A stretch of 64,000 nucleotides of DNA, taken from Aquitalea magnusonii. GTDB taxonomy: Bacteria; Pseudomonadota; Gammaproteobacteria; Burkholderiales; Chromobacteriaceae. Below are positions 45,951-55,418 of this stretch, in pieces. The stretch lies in assembly GCF_003202035.1 (NCBI RefSeq), contig NZ_QJKC01000002.1, positions 62,001 to 126,000 of the forward strand. Direction: 5' to 3'. Position 1 is the first letter of the stretch, and each line of letters starts with the position of its first letter. Under the pieces are notes generated by a model. That model worked only from the letters and a program-made list of their open reading frames with translations, did no database searches and was not told the origin of the DNA. A program made the translations under genes and the position numbers.

Positions 45951-48209
45951 TTACAGGCTGGCGTGGAAGGTACGATTAATCACATCCAGCTGCTGTTCGC
46001 GGGTGAGTTTGACGAAGTTGACCGCATAACCCGACACGCGGATCGTCAGCTGCGGATACAGCTCGGGGTGTTCCATGGCATCCAGCAAGGTCTCGCGCCG
46101 GAATACATTGACATTGACATGGAAGCCACCGGCGGCGGCAAAGCCATCCAGACAATGCGACAGATTGGCAATGCGGTCCTCTGCGGTATGGCCCAGCGCA
46201 TCCGGCGTGGCCGATGCCGTCCAGCTGATACCATCGAGCGCAGCGGAGTAAGGCAGCTTGGCCACCGAGGCACCGGCCGCAACAAAGCCATGCACGTCGC
46301 GGCCGTTCATCGGATTGGCACCCGGGGCAAACGGCTCGCCAGCACGACGCCCGCACGGCGTATTACCGGTTTTCTTGCCATACACCACATTGGAGGTGAT
46401 GGTGAGCACCGACTGGGTGGGTGTGGCATTGCGGTAGAAATACGGCTGGGCCTTGATCTTGTTCATGAAGGTTTCGGTCAGCCACACCGCCATGCTGTCG
46501 ACACGATCATCGTTATTGCCATAGGCCGGGTAATCGCCCTCGATGCGGTAATCCACTGCCAGGCCGGCTTCGTTGCGGATGACATGTACGCGCGCATGCT
46601 TGATGGCCGACAGCGAATCCGCTGCCACCGACAGGCCGGCAATGCCGCAGGCCATGGTACGCAGGATGTCGCGGTCGTGCAGCGCCATTTCGATGCGCTC
46701 GTAAGCGTACTTGTCATGCATGTAGTGAATGCAGTTGAGGGCTTTCACATAGGTGGCGGCCAGCCAGTCCATCATCTTGTCGAAGCGGGCCATCACCGTG
46801 TCAAAGTCCAGCACATCGTCGGTGATCGGGGCGAAACCGTGGGCCACCACCGCCCCGCTCTTTTCGTCCACGCCACCATTGATGGCATACAGCATGGCCT
46901 TGGCCAGATTGGCACGCGCACCAAAGAACTGCATCTGCTTGCCGATGCGCATGGCCGATACGCAGCAGGCGATGCCGTAATCGTCGCCCCACAATGGGCG
47001 CATCAGATCATCGTTTTCGTACTGGATCGAGCTGGTATCGATGGAAACCCTGGCGCAGAAGTCCTTGAAGCCCTGCGGCAGGCTGGTCGACCACAGCACG
47101 GTCAGGTTCGGCTCGGGCGCCGGCCCCAGGTTGTACAGGGTATTGAGGAAGCGGAAGCTGTTTTTCGACACCAGGGTACGGCCATCCTCGCCCATGCCGC
47201 CGATGCATTCGGTGACCCAGGTCGGGTCGCCGGAGAACAGCTGGTCGTATTCCGGGGTGCGCAGGAAACGCACGATGCGCAGCTTGATCACCAGATCGTC
47301 AATCAGCTCCTGCGCCTGCTCCTCACTCAGCACACCGGCGGTCAGGTCGCGCTCGATATAGATGTCAAGGAAGGTGGCGATGCGTCCCAGCGACATGGCC
47401 GCACCATTTTGTTCTTTCACCGCAGCCAGGTAGGCAAAGTAGGTCCACTGCACTGCCTCACGGGCGTTCACCGCCGGGCGGCTGATGTCAAAGCCGTACT
47501 TGGCCGCCATCTGGCGCAATTCATCCAGCGCACGGAACTGTTCGGACAACTCTTCACGCTGGCGCAGCACGTCTTCGGTGAATACGGCATCATCCAGCTC
47601 GTGGAACAGCTGCTGACGCTCCTTGCGCAGGAAATCCGTGCCATAGAGTGCAACACGGCGGTAATCGCCAATGATGCGGCCACGGCCATAGGCATCCGGC
47701 AGGCCGGTGATGATGCCGGATTTGCGTGCAGCGAGGATTTCCGGGGTATAGGTATCGAACACCCCCTGATTATGGCTCTTGCGGTATTTGCTCCAGACTT
47801 CCTTGATCACCGGGTCCAGCGTAAAGCCATAGGCAGCCAGCCCGGCTTCCACCATACGCAAACCACCATTGGGCATGATGGCGCGCTTGAGCGGCGCATC
47901 GGTTTGCAGGCCGACAATCAGTTCCAGTGACTGGTCGATATAACCGGCGTCATGCGCGGTGATGGAGGTGGCACGATCAGCCGATACATCCAGCACACCC
48001 TTTTCCCGCTCCTGCCGCAGCAGTTCGCCCAGCACATCCCACAGCTTGCGGGTGCGTTCGCTGGCACCAGCCAGGAAAGAGGCATCGCCGGTAAAGGGGC
48101 GATAATTCAGCTGGATGAATTGACGTACATCGACATGGTTTTGCCAGTTGCCGGCAGTAAAGCCCCGCCACGGGTCAGCCTGTACGGCATTGTGAGCAAT
48201 CGCTTCCAT
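45951..48209 (-). CDS. pflB: Pyruvate formate-lyase (formate acetyltransferase)
   Basis: A 752-residue glycyl-radical enzyme that converts pyruvate and CoA to acetyl-CoA and formate in anaerobic growth. The adjacent catalytic cysteines are in [12 protein letters not shown] and the radical glycine is in [10 protein letters not shown] near the C terminus. The ATG at 48209 follows a CAGGAGGTGG box. A perfect FNR/Anr site lies 75-88 bp upstream, so anaerobic induction is expected. With pflA it marks a fermentative capacity. Confidence 0.96.
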   Translation of the reverse strand: MEAIAHNAVQADPWRGFTAGNWQNHVDVRQFIQLNYRPFTGDASFLAGASERTRKLWDVLGELLRQEREKGVLDVSADRATSITAHDAGYIDQSLELIVGLQTDAPLKRAIMPNGGLRMVEAGLAAYGFTLDPVIKEVWSKYRKSHNQGVFDTYTPEILAARKSGIITGLPDAYGRGRIIGDYRRVALYGTDFLRKERQQLFHELDDAVFTEDVLRQREELSEQFRALDELRQMAAKYGFDISRPAVNAREAVQWTYFAYLAAVKEQNGAAMSLGRIATFLDIYIERDLTAGVLSEEQAQELIDDLVIKLRIVRFLRTPEYDQLFSGDPTWVTECIGGMGEDGRTLVSKNSFRFLNTLYNLGPAPEPNLTVLWSTSLPQGFKDFCARVSIDTSSIQYENDDLMRPLWGDDYGIACCVSAMRIGKQMQFFGARANLAKAMLYAINGGVDEKSGAVVAHGFAPITDDVLDFDTVMARFDKMMDWLAATYVKALNCIHYMHDKYAYERIEMALHDRDILRTMACGIAGLSVAADSLSAIKHARVHVIRNEAGLAVDYRIEGDYPAYGNNDDRVDSMAVWLTETFMNKIKAQPYFYRNATPTQSVLTITSNVVYGKKTGNTPCGRRAGEPFAPGANPMNGRDVHGFVAAGASVAKLPYSAALDGISWTASATPDALGHTAEDRIANLSHCLDGFAAAGGFHVNVNVFRRETLLDAMEHPELYPQLTIRVSGYAVNFVKLTREQQLDVINRTFHASL

Positions 48210-48719
48210 GACCACCTCCTGAGTTGAAGTCCGAAACTTGTCCCTGCAGAAACAATACTACATTCACTATCGAAAGCAGCTTATTGATGTACATCAAGCT
48301 CCACCATGGCAGTTCATCACAGCCGGACATTCTGCCAGTACCCACCCCCTACTCCTTGCCCAAGCATGGCGCCAATAATCACTTTTATTGTTACTTTTCA
48401 ATAAATTATAGAAAATTAAAATACACACACGCAGTACCAGTGCAGCATGCGCGGTAGCAACAGCGTGATCCCCCACCAGCCAAACCCTGCGGCAAATGCT
48501 CAGCTACCAGCGCAGCATAGCAATAATTGCAAAACAAAAATGTTCGTTTTCGAATATTACATTGAGACCAATACGTGCAATCGACAACATTGCTCAGCGC
48601 GATAAGTAGTTTTACTACAGAGAGTATCAACAAATCTCCACCCTCCGGGTGCAAAGCACCATACGGGAACCAAGCGGCAAGCCGACACTCTGTACTTCAG
48701 TCCAGTATCAGGAATAACC
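48210..48719. other. 510-bp region upstream of pflB
   Basis: No gene is supported. It carries the FNR box and, further out, an unusually AT-rich stretch (about 48380-48600) with no clear reading frame; this stretch may hold the forward promoter of the lipoprotein gene at 48720. Confidence 0.5.
48284..48297. promoter_or_regulatory. FNR/Anr box upstream of pflB
   Basis: TTGATGTACATCAA is a perfect match to the TTGAT-N4-ATCAA consensus. Its centre is about 81 bp before the pflB ATG, consistent with activation at low oxygen. Confidence 0.85.
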
Positions 48720-49352
48720 ATGAACAAATCGCACCTTGCCACCCTGCTCGCCAGCCTGTTTGCGGTCACCGCCTGTACCCAGCAGCAAAGTGACACGGCG
48801 CAGCAGGCAGCTTCGGCCGCCATCAGCACCGCACATGCCACACTGGGCGATGCCAGCGCACCGCTGGCAACACTGCGCCAACAGGCCAGCGCCGCCGCCG
48901 GTGAAGCCCGGCAGCAAGCCGCCAAACTGGTGGCGGACAATCCGGCACTGGGGCTTGCGGTATCGGCGGTACAACAGGGAATGGGGAAAGCGACGAATGC
49001 GCTGCAATGGCAGCAGCTGGAAGCAAAAGTGGGCAGCTATCCGGCGGATATCGGCCTCTATCAACAAGGTGCGGTAGCCGAAGCACTGCGTCAGCTACTG
49101 GGCAAGAAGATGTCGGTCTTCCTGCAGAACATGCAGGTCAGCAGTCCGCTGGGCAAGGACCAGCTTCTGTTTGTCAGCGGCAACAAAGCGCATCAGGGCG
49201 GCGAGGAGATGGCCTATCTGCTGCTGGACCCAGCCAGCAAGCAGCTGGAAGTGGGTCTGGTCGAACAGGGCAGGCTGCACGTTTATCGCAGCGGCCCACC
49301 GCTGTACCGCCCAGCGGAGATCAACACCATGCTGGGCAACCTGACTGGCTAG
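48720..49352 (+). CDS. Putative lipoprotein, 210 residues
   Basis: A lipoprotein signal (HLATLLASLFAVTAC) is followed by a long Ala/Gln-rich helix with coiled-coil character (QQAASAAISTAHATLGDASA, LRQQASAAAGEARQQAAKLV) and a C-terminal globular half (MSVFLQNMQVSSPLG, EEMAYLLLDPASKQLEVGLV). CAGGAA precedes the ATG. I recognise no family; the helix may span or brace the periplasm. Confidence 0.72.
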   Translation: MNKSHLATLLASLFAVTACTQQQSDTAQQAASAAISTAHATLGDASAPLATLRQQASAAAGEARQQAAKLVADNPALGLAVSAVQQGMGKATNALQWQQLEAKVGSYPADIGLYQQGAVAEALRQLLGKKMSVFLQNMQVSSPLGKDQLLFVSGNKAHQGGEEMAYLLLDPASKQLEVGLVEQGRLHVYRSGPPLYRPAEINTMLGNLTG

Positions 49353-49391
49353 CCCTGAACACAACACGGACCAGGCTGCCGGCCAGCAGCT

Positions 49392-49937
49392 TCATGCCGC
49401 CAGCCCGCGCGGCCACAAACGGCCGGTTTGCTGCATATACAGGTGATAGGCAGGTCCGGCGCGCCGCAGCATTTCACCCTCCTCGCGCCGAACGCTGCCG
49501 CGGTAACACAGCAGCAAGGCCAGCACACCGCTGGCGGCCAGCCCATCCTGCAATAGCAGCAGCTGCGCCAGCGCCGCCAGCCACAGTGCTGCATACAGGG
49601 GATGACGGATGCGCCGGTAAACACCGCCCTGGCACTGCAGCGTTCCGGCAGCTTGCAGCAGCAAATCATGCTGGCTACGCCAGAACAGCCAGCAGGCATA
49701 GGCCAGCAGCAAACTGCCGGCTGGAGCGGCCAGCGGTGCTAGCTCCAGCGGCCAATAGCGCCGCCAGCCAGTGGCCGCGGCCAGCATGGGCAGGAGCAAC
49801 ATGCCGGTCAGCACCGGCCAGCGCAGAATGCATTGCCCCACCACCATGCGGCTGCGCTGCTCTAATAATGGGCGGTAAGCCAGCCGTGTCAGCAGCATGA
49901 CAAGCACGCCGGCAAGCTGAATGATGGACCACAGCAT
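49392..49937 (-). CDS. Isoprenylcysteine/phospholipid methyltransferase-like membrane protein
   Basis: A 181-residue membrane protein with about five hydrophobic segments. The SAM-binding end matches the ICMT/PEMT superfamily: GVYRRIRHPLYAALWLAALAQ, then RREEGEMLRRAGPAYHLYMQ. It should methylate a small membrane-associated substrate, not identified. The ATG at 49937 has AAGGAGG 8 bp upstream. A Fur-like box lies between it and the divergent gene at 50136, pointing to iron regulation. Confidence 0.78.
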   Translation of the reverse strand: MLWSIIQLAGVLVMLLTRLAYRPLLEQRSRMVVGQCILRWPVLTGMLLLPMLAAATGWRRYWPLELAPLAAPAGSLLLAYACWLFWRSQHDLLLQAAGTLQCQGGVYRRIRHPLYAALWLAALAQLLLLQDGLAASGVLALLLCYRGSVRREEGEMLRRAGPAYHLYMQQTGRLWPRGLAA

Positions 49938-49963
49938 GCTCTGCCTCCTTGGTCTCAGTTAAT

Positions 49964-49982
49964 AACAATGATTATCATTTAC
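49964..49982. promoter_or_regulatory. Fur-box-like site in a divergent promoter
   Basis: Read on the reverse strand, GTAAATGATAATCATTGTT matches the 19-bp Fur consensus GATAATGATAATCATTATC at 15 of 19 positions. It is centred between the methyltransferase (minus) and the sorbosone-dehydrogenase-like gene (plus). Confidence 0.75.
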
Positions 49983-50135
49983 AATATCAATTGCGGCAAG
50001 CCCTATCACACCATGGCATTCCTGCTGTGCCGCCAGACGTGTCAGAATCGGCAGACAGGCCGCTGCCAGCGCAGCCAGCCTGCGTGATCACTGCATTGCA
50101 ATTGCTTCCCCCCGGCAGCCGAGAAAGGTCAAGCC

Positions 50136-51305
50136 ATGCCCAAGCGCCGTCTTGCCAGCCTGTGTGCGCTATTACTGCTTTATCTGCCGGCACAGGCCAG
50201 CGCCCTGTGTGCCAGGCCACAGCCTGCCGGCATGCAAATCCGCCCCGGACTGTGCGCCGAAGTGATTGCCAGCGGACTGAAAATGCCGCGCGGACTGGCC
50301 GTACTGCCTGATGGCCAGCTGCTGGTAACGGAAATGGTGCGCTGGGATGCCACGCAAGGCCGGGTACTGCAACTGTCCGCCACCGCCAGTGGCTGGCAGC
50401 AAAGCGTGCTGGCCAGCGGTTTTGACCGCCCGCACGGGGTGGTGCAGGGGCCGGATGGCAAGATTTATGTCGGCGAAGTGGGTCGCATCGTCCGCTTCGC
50501 CCCCGGACAGCCGCAGCAACGCGAAACCGTGGCCACCCTGCCCTTGCGCCAGCGCCACCCGCTCACCACCTTTGCCCTGGCTGGCAATGGCGATCTGTAT
50601 GTCAATATCGGCAGCTCATCGGACAATTGCGAAAGTGCCAGCCCGGCCGAGCTGGCGGCAGAGCGCTGCCCGGAAAGCGAACAGGATAAAGCCGGGGTGG
50701 TCTGGCGTTATCACCTGGAGCAAGACGGCAAGGTCAGCGATCTGGGGGTATTTGCCCGTGGCCTGCGCAACAGCATGGCCCTGGGTGTGCACCCGGCCAG
50801 CGGCATTGTCTTGCAGGCAGAAAACAGCCGCGATGCCATTCATCTGAAACTGCAGCTGCCCAATGACAATGAATTGCCACACGACGAGCTCAATCTGCTG
50901 CAGGCCGGCCGGCACTATGGCTGGCCCTTCTGCTACGACAATCAGGTAGCCGCACCCGAATTCCCCGCCTATCACTGCCGCAACACCCAGCCGCCCTATT
51001 TGCTGCTGCCCGCGCATGCCGCGCCACTGGGACTGACATGGTGGCTGTCGCCAAAGGCCCCGCCACGCTTTGCCGGCTGGTTGATCGTCGGCTTTCATGG
51101 CTACCGCCAGCACGGCCACCGGCTGATGGCCTATCCGGTAGACAAACAAGGGCTGCCCAAGGGCAAACCGCTGGAGCTGATCAGCAACTGGAAAGACAGC
51201 AAAGGTCCGGGCGGCCCGGTGGAAATACGCGTGGGAGGCGATGGCGCACTCTATCTGACCGATGACCGGCACAGTCAGGTCATCCGCCTGTATGCCGCGC
51301 AGTAA
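50136..51305 (+). CDS. Periplasmic glucose/sorbosone dehydrogenase-like beta-propeller protein
   Basis: A 389-residue exported protein. The signal peptide ends near residue 22 (LASLCALLLLYLPAQASA). The mature part has the six-bladed GSDH fold: LKMPRGLAVLPDGQLLVTE, DRPHGVVQGPDGKIYVGEVG, FARGLRNSMALGVHPASG, GRHYGWPFCYD. Such proteins may use PQQ, but the cofactor and sugar are not proven, and four cysteines suggest disulfides. The Fur-like box upstream suggests induction under iron limitation. The start at 50136 has GAGAAAGG. Confidence 0.8.
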   Translation: MPKRRLASLCALLLLYLPAQASALCARPQPAGMQIRPGLCAEVIASGLKMPRGLAVLPDGQLLVTEMVRWDATQGRVLQLSATASGWQQSVLASGFDRPHGVVQGPDGKIYVGEVGRIVRFAPGQPQQRETVATLPLRQRHPLTTFALAGNGDLYVNIGSSSDNCESASPAELAAERCPESEQDKAGVVWRYHLEQDGKVSDLGVFARGLRNSMALGVHPASGIVLQAENSRDAIHLKLQLPNDNELPHDELNLLQAGRHYGWPFCYDNQVAAPEFPAYHCRNTQPPYLLLPAHAAPLGLTWWLSPKAPPRFAGWLIVGFHGYRQHGHRLMAYPVDKQGLPKGKPLELISNWKDSKGPGGPVEIRVGGDGALYLTDDRHSQVIRLYAAQ

Positions 51306-51395
51306 GGAAACGGCGCAGCACCATGCCGGGCCAGCACCTTTCCGCAGCGCGCCAAAGCCCCTATCATCAAACCATTCCGTTTTAGCAGGCCGGCC

Positions 51396-52763
51396 ATGAA
51401 CCAGACCCAGCAGCAGCAATGGACAGCCTTGCTGTCCACCCAGCGTTTCAAGGTAGTACAGGGGGAAATCAAGCCAACCCACACCCCCGCCACCGATGAA
51501 GGCAGTGCCGGCCTGCGCAGCGATTTTCACATCGACCACGACCGGGTGGTATTTTCCAGCGCCTTTCGCCGGCTGGGCCGCAAAACCCAGGTCCACCCGC
51601 TGGCACAGAACGACCATACCCATAACCGCCTGACCCACAGCGTGGAGGTGGCCAGCGTGGGACGCAGCCTGGGCAACCGCGTGGGGGTGATGATGCAGCA
51701 CGCCGGCGTGATGCCTGCCGGTTACGGCCCATTCGACATCGGCGCGGTAGTGCAGGTGGCCTGCCTGGCGCATGATATCGGCAACCCGCCCTTCGGCCAC
51801 ACCGGCGAGGACGCCTTGCGCGACTGGTTCCGCGACAGTCGCAATGCCCACTTCCTGCAATCGCTGGATGCCGCCCAGCAGCGCGATGTACAGACCTACG
51901 AAGGCAATGCCCACGGCCTGCGCATGCTGGCCACGCTGGAAATGTACAGCCACGAGGGCGGCATGCGGCTGACCGCTGCCGCGCTGGGTGCCCTGATCAA
52001 GTACCCGTGGACAGCGGATGCCCCCAAGGCACTGGCGCGCGACAAGTTCAACATCTACCGCACCGAGCTGCCCTATTTCGAGCGCATCGCCGAAGAACTG
52101 CGCCTGCCACGCAAGGGGCAGCTGGAATGGGGCCGCCATCCGCTGTCCTACCTGATGGAGGCGGCCGACGACATCTGCTATGCCATTCTTGATCTGGAAG
52201 ATGCGGTGGAAATCGGCATTCTGGACGTGCACGAATTCGAGCGCCTGTTTGCCCGCTTTACCGAATACGAGCGGGTATGGGACATCCACGACGTCAAGCA
52301 AAAATGCGCCACCCTGCGCGGCATCGCCATCGGGCGCTGCGTGGCGGAAGTGGCCCAGAAATTCATGCTGCATCACAACTCGCTGCTGGCGGGTGAGTTC
52401 CCCGCCAAAGACCTGATCAACCTGACGGACGCCGAGGTACAGGAAGCGCTGATCCAGGCCAAGGAGCTGGCCAGTAACAAGGTCTACCGCCACCGTACCA
52501 AGCTGGTGACCGAACTGGCCTCCTACCCCTGCATGGCCACCATACTGGATGTGCTGGTCCCTGCCGTGCATGCCTACATCACCAGGGGGAGCGAGCAGCT
52601 CTCGCCGCGCCAGCACCTGGCCATGGGCCTGCTGGAACAGCACATCAAGCCGGATGACAACCTCTATCAGGCTTATATGAAGGTGCTGGATTTCGTTGGC
52701 GGGATGACCGACAACTATGCCGCCAACCTGGCGCGGGAAATCTCCGGCGTCGGCATCCTGTAA
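51396..52763 (+). CDS. dgt: Deoxyguanosinetriphosphate triphosphohydrolase-like protein
   Basis: A 455-residue HD-superfamily dNTPase. The HD site is NDHTHNRLTHSVEVASVGR and CLAHDIGNPPFGHTGEDAL, with a later Asp in MEAADDICYAILDLEDA. It cleaves dNTPs to nucleosides and triphosphate, which controls dNTP pools. Length and the SDFHIDHDRVVFSSAFRRL start match the large bacterial group of Dgt-like enzymes, which often act on several dNTPs. It is the first of a tight forward run with the next two genes. Confidence 0.92.
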   Translation: MNQTQQQQWTALLSTQRFKVVQGEIKPTHTPATDEGSAGLRSDFHIDHDRVVFSSAFRRLGRKTQVHPLAQNDHTHNRLTHSVEVASVGRSLGNRVGVMMQHAGVMPAGYGPFDIGAVVQVACLAHDIGNPPFGHTGEDALRDWFRDSRNAHFLQSLDAAQQRDVQTYEGNAHGLRMLATLEMYSHEGGMRLTAAALGALIKYPWTADAPKALARDKFNIYRTELPYFERIAEELRLPRKGQLEWGRHPLSYLMEAADDICYAILDLEDAVEIGILDVHEFERLFARFTEYERVWDIHDVKQKCATLRGIAIGRCVAEVAQKFMLHHNSLLAGEFPAKDLINLTDAEVQEALIQAKELASNKVYRHRTKLVTELASYPCMATILDVLVPAVHAYITRGSEQLSPRQHLAMGLLEQHIKPDDNLYQAYMKVLDFVGGMTDNYAANLAREISGVGIL

Positions 52764-52785
52764 TCAACCCCATCCGGACACCTCG

Positions 52786-53421
52786 ATGCACACCACCCGC
52801 TTCTGCCTGATTCGCCATGGCGAAACCGACTGGAACCGCGAACGCCGCCTGCAAGGCCATCTGGACATCCCGCTCAACACGCAGGGCATGGCCCAGGCCG
52901 AACGGCTGGCCACTGCCCTGCAGCGCCAGCAGCTGCAATTTGCCGCCCTGCATGTCAGCGAGCTGACCCGCGCTCGCCAGACTGCCGCGGCCATCAGCCG
53001 GCAACTGGCACTACCGCTGCACACCCATGCCGCGCTCAAAGAGCGCCACTATGGTGCTTTCCAGGGACGTACTTTCGACGAAGCGCGCGAACAGATCCCG
53101 CATGTTTACCGGCTGCATCAGGAACGTGACCTGCATTTCGACCTGCAGGGCGGCGAAAGCCTGCTGGCTTTCCAGCAACGCATCATGCACTGCATGCAGC
53201 AACTGGCCACGCACCATGCCGGCCAGCAGATACTGGTGGTCAGCCATGGCGGCGTGCTGGAAATGGTTTACCGCACCGCCAGCGGCAAAGGCCTGAGTGG
53301 CGCCCGCGACTTCCCCATTCCCAATGCCGCGCTGAACTGGGTCAACTATCAGGACGGCAGCTGGCACATTGAAAAATGGGCTGATCAGGCGCATCTGGAC
53401 GACAGCCTGGATGAAGTCTGA
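52786..53421 (+). CDS. Histidine phosphatase (phosphoglycerate mutase-like)
   Basis: A 211-residue enzyme with the RHGET motif (CLIRHGETDWNRERRLQGHLD) at the N terminus, SELTRARQTA, a catalytic acid in ALKERHYGAFQG and the second histidine in VVSHGGVLEMV. It could be a cofactor-dependent mutase or, more likely given sequence type, a broad phosphatase of small phosphates. The start at 52786 is 22 bp after dgt. Confidence 0.87.
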   Translation: MHTTRFCLIRHGETDWNRERRLQGHLDIPLNTQGMAQAERLATALQRQQLQFAALHVSELTRARQTAAAISRQLALPLHTHAALKERHYGAFQGRTFDEAREQIPHVYRLHQERDLHFDLQGGESLLAFQQRIMHCMQQLATHHAGQQILVVSHGGVLEMVYRTASGKGLSGARDFPIPNAALNWVNYQDGSWHIEKWADQAHLDDSLDEV

Positions 53422-53488
53422 ACGCGAGCAGCGACAGATTCGCCGGCATGCCGCGACAGACTGACAGCAACCCGCCAAAGGAAATAGC

Positions 53489-53887
53489 ATGAGCACGCCC
53501 GAACAGTACAGCGACGCCGAATGGCGCGCCCGCCTCAGCCCCGAACAATATCGCGTTGCCCGCCTGGGCGGAACCGAACGCCCCTTCAGTGGCGAACACT
53601 ATCCGCGCACCGAGCATGGCGACTATCACTGCGTCTGCTGCGGTAGCCTGCTGTTTCACTCCGACACCAAGTTTGACGCCGGCTGCGGCTGGCCCAGCTT
53701 CTGGGCCGAAGCAGCGGGGAACCGCATCAAGCGCTTGCGTGACACCTCGCACGGCATGATCCGGGTGGAAGTGCGCTGCGCCGACTGCGATGCCCATCTG
53801 GGCCATGTCTTTCCCGACGGGCCGGAACCGACCGGCGAGCGCTACTGTATCAATTCGGTGTGCCTGAAGTTTACTCCCACCCCCTGA
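53489..53887 (+). CDS. msrB: Peptide methionine-R-sulfoxide reductase
   Basis: A 132-residue enzyme that reduces methionine-R-sulfoxide in proteins. The zinc cysteines are CVCC and CADC, the substrate block is GCGWPSFW, and the catalytic cysteine is in [12 protein letters not shown]. The AAAGGAAATAGC box lies before the ATG at 53489. It is a soluble cytoplasmic form with no signal. Confidence 0.94.
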   Translation: MSTPEQYSDAEWRARLSPEQYRVARLGGTERPFSGEHYPRTEHGDYHCVCCGSLLFHSDTKFDAGCGWPSFWAEAAGNRIKRLRDTSHGMIRVEVRCADCDAHLGHVFPDGPEPTGERYCINSVCLKFTPTP

Positions 53888-53907
53888 ATACCGGGTCTGG
53901 TCCCGTG

Positions 53908-54645
53908 TCAGACCAGCCGTTCATGAAAATCCGCCTCACCCTGCCGCCAGTAGGCCGCCACCCGTACGCCTTCGCGTGGCAGGGCTTTTTCTTCCAGCAG
54001 AATGCTTCTGACCTGGCGCATCAGCCCGCCCTCGCCCGCGCACCAGGCAAAGCCATTGCCCGCCGGCGCCTGCCACTGGCGCAAGGCAGCCAGCATGGCG
54101 GCTGGCTCGGTGACTTGTTGCAGCTGCCATTCTGCTTGACGCGGCACTGACCAGGCCGCCAGTGCTGCCGGGCGCAGCAGCAAGACATCGGCACGGGCCG
54201 CTGCCGGCAGCTCGGCCAGGCGACGGCGTATGGCCGGCAGGGCCGAATCATCGCCCAGCAGCAGATGCCAGTCTTGCTGCGCGGGAATGATCATCGACCC
54301 CTTGGGACCACCTATCATGGCCGTCATGCCCACGGCAGCCTGCTCCGCCCAGCTGGCGGCAGCACCGCCACCATGCAGGGCAAACTCCAGCAGCAGCACG
54401 CCCTGTTCCGCATCCCAGTGACTGGGGGTGTAGTCGCGCAACACGGTTTGGCCCCGGGCATCGGTAAAGATGAACTTGATGTGGTCATCAAAAGACTGGG
54501 ACTGGAAGCCGGCCAGATCCTCCCCGCTGAAACTGATGCGGGCAAAGCCGTCGCCTGCGCGCTCGACCTTGCTGACTGTTACCTTGCGCTTGATCAGTTC
54601 ATATCTGACCCGCTCGATGCGGTGTTGCGGCAAAATGCTAGACAT
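53908..54645 (-). CDS. Siderophore-interacting protein, FAD/NAD(P)H ferric-chelate reductase
   Basis: A 245-residue flavoenzyme of the ViuB/SIP family. N-terminal FAD-binding strands (GFARISFSGEDLAGFQS, TVLRDYTPSHWD) are followed by GGPKGSMIIPAQQDWHLLLG and the NAD(P)H half (GNGFAWCAGEGGLMRQVRSI). It releases iron from siderophores by reduction in the cytoplasm. The ATG at 54645 has GGAG 5 bp upstream. It is divergent from a MarR regulator with only 33 bp between start codons; its -35 box lies within that regulator's coding region. Confidence 0.88.
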   Translation of the reverse strand: MSSILPQHRIERVRYELIKRKVTVSKVERAGDGFARISFSGEDLAGFQSQSFDDHIKFIFTDARGQTVLRDYTPSHWDAEQGVLLLEFALHGGGAAASWAEQAAVGMTAMIGGPKGSMIIPAQQDWHLLLGDDSALPAIRRRLAELPAAARADVLLLRPAALAAWSVPRQAEWQLQQVTEPAAMLAALRQWQAPAGNGFAWCAGEGGLMRQVRSILLEEKALPREGVRVAAYWRQGEADFHERLV

Positions 54646-54675
54646 AGTCACTCCAATTAATTGACAATATCACCT

Positions 54676-54704
54676 AATATGCAAAATAAAGTTGACCTTG
54701 TCAA
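54676..54704 (-). promoter_or_regulatory. Candidate promoter of the siderophore-interacting protein gene
   Basis: On the reverse strand a consensus TTGACA (54704-54699) and CATATT (54681-54676) are 17 bp apart. The predicted start is about 24 bp before the ATG at 54645. Confidence 0.6.
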
Positions 54705-55146
54705 CCAAGTTGACGACACCGCCGAGCAGATTTTCGAATCCATCCACACGCTGATGCATCAGTATCGGGCCTTGCAATTTGCAGCCATCCGCGCCGACGA
54801 GCTGGGTCTGACGCATATGGAGGGCAAGGTGCTGGGCTATTTCTCCCGCCACCCGGGCGCCAGCCAGAGCGATCTGGCCCAGCACTCGGGCCGTGACAAG
54901 GCGCAGCTCACCAGACTGATTGCCCGCCTGAAGGAGGCCGGCCTGCTGCAGGCCCATGCCGACGCGCGTGACCGCCGCACGGTGCGGCTGACGCTGACGG
55001 CAGAAGGCGAGGCATTGCACGACACCTTGCGCCAGCAGGGTCGCCAGCTGGCGGCCAAAGCCATGGGCGGCATCGCGGCCGCGCAGCGCCGCGAGTTGTT
55101 GCAATTACTGCAACAGGTGAAATGCAATCTGGATCAGCCAGACTAG
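54679..55146 (+). CDS. MarR family transcriptional regulator
   Basis: A 155-residue MarR-fold protein. The winged helix is at about residues 40-95: GYFSRHPGASQSDLAQHSGR, then DKAQLTRLIARLKEAGLL and the wing DARDRRTVRLTLT. It is divergent from the siderophore-interacting gene, so iron-chelate reductase repression is plausible. The first codons contain three GTTGAC-type half-sites in alternating orientation, likely its own operator. The start at 54679 lacks a strong ribosome-binding site. Confidence 0.85.
   Translation: MQNKVDLVNQVDDTAEQIFESIHTLMHQYRALQFAAIRADELGLTHMEGKVLGYFSRHPGASQSDLAQHSGRDKAQLTRLIARLKEAGLLQAHADARDRRTVRLTLTAEGEALHDTLRQQGRQLAAKAMGGIAAAQRRELLQLLQQVKCNLDQPD
54691..54714. promoter_or_regulatory. 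Three-half-site operator inside the MarR gene start
   Basis: GTTGAC (54691-54696), GTCAAC (54700-54705) and GTTGAC (54709-54714) alternate in orientation with 3-bp spacers. A fourth TTGAC lies at 54661-54665. The centre overlaps the -35 box of the divergent gene. Confidence 0.65.
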
Positions 55147-55418
55147 CCAGCTCCCCTCCGCCACGGCAGTCAGCCTGCAGCCCGTTATCCGCGCCAGGCC
55201 TTGGCTGGCGGCTGTTCTCTTGCGGCCAACCACTCCGGCTTGGCTGCTTCCTTTATTTGATACTTTTTGTTTTAAATAAATCAACTATTGCCAGTATTGA
55301 TTTTCAAACCGGCGACTCCTACACTGCACTCATAATTACTTACAAATTAGTGGCTTTATTTTAAATCGTATTGCGCGATTCAAAATAAGCCGCTGTGGAT
55401 GAGTGCAGGAGGTGTGTG
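55147..55418. other. 272-bp AT-rich leader region before the mini-pilin-like gene
   Basis: No gene is supported. The left 110 bp are GC-rich; the right part (about 55250-55400) is AT-rich and probably contains the promoter of the gene at 55419. Confidence 0.4.

Noticed and set aside
45912-47930. 672-codon forward frame opposite pflB
   Set aside because: Shadow frame without motifs; pflB is certain.
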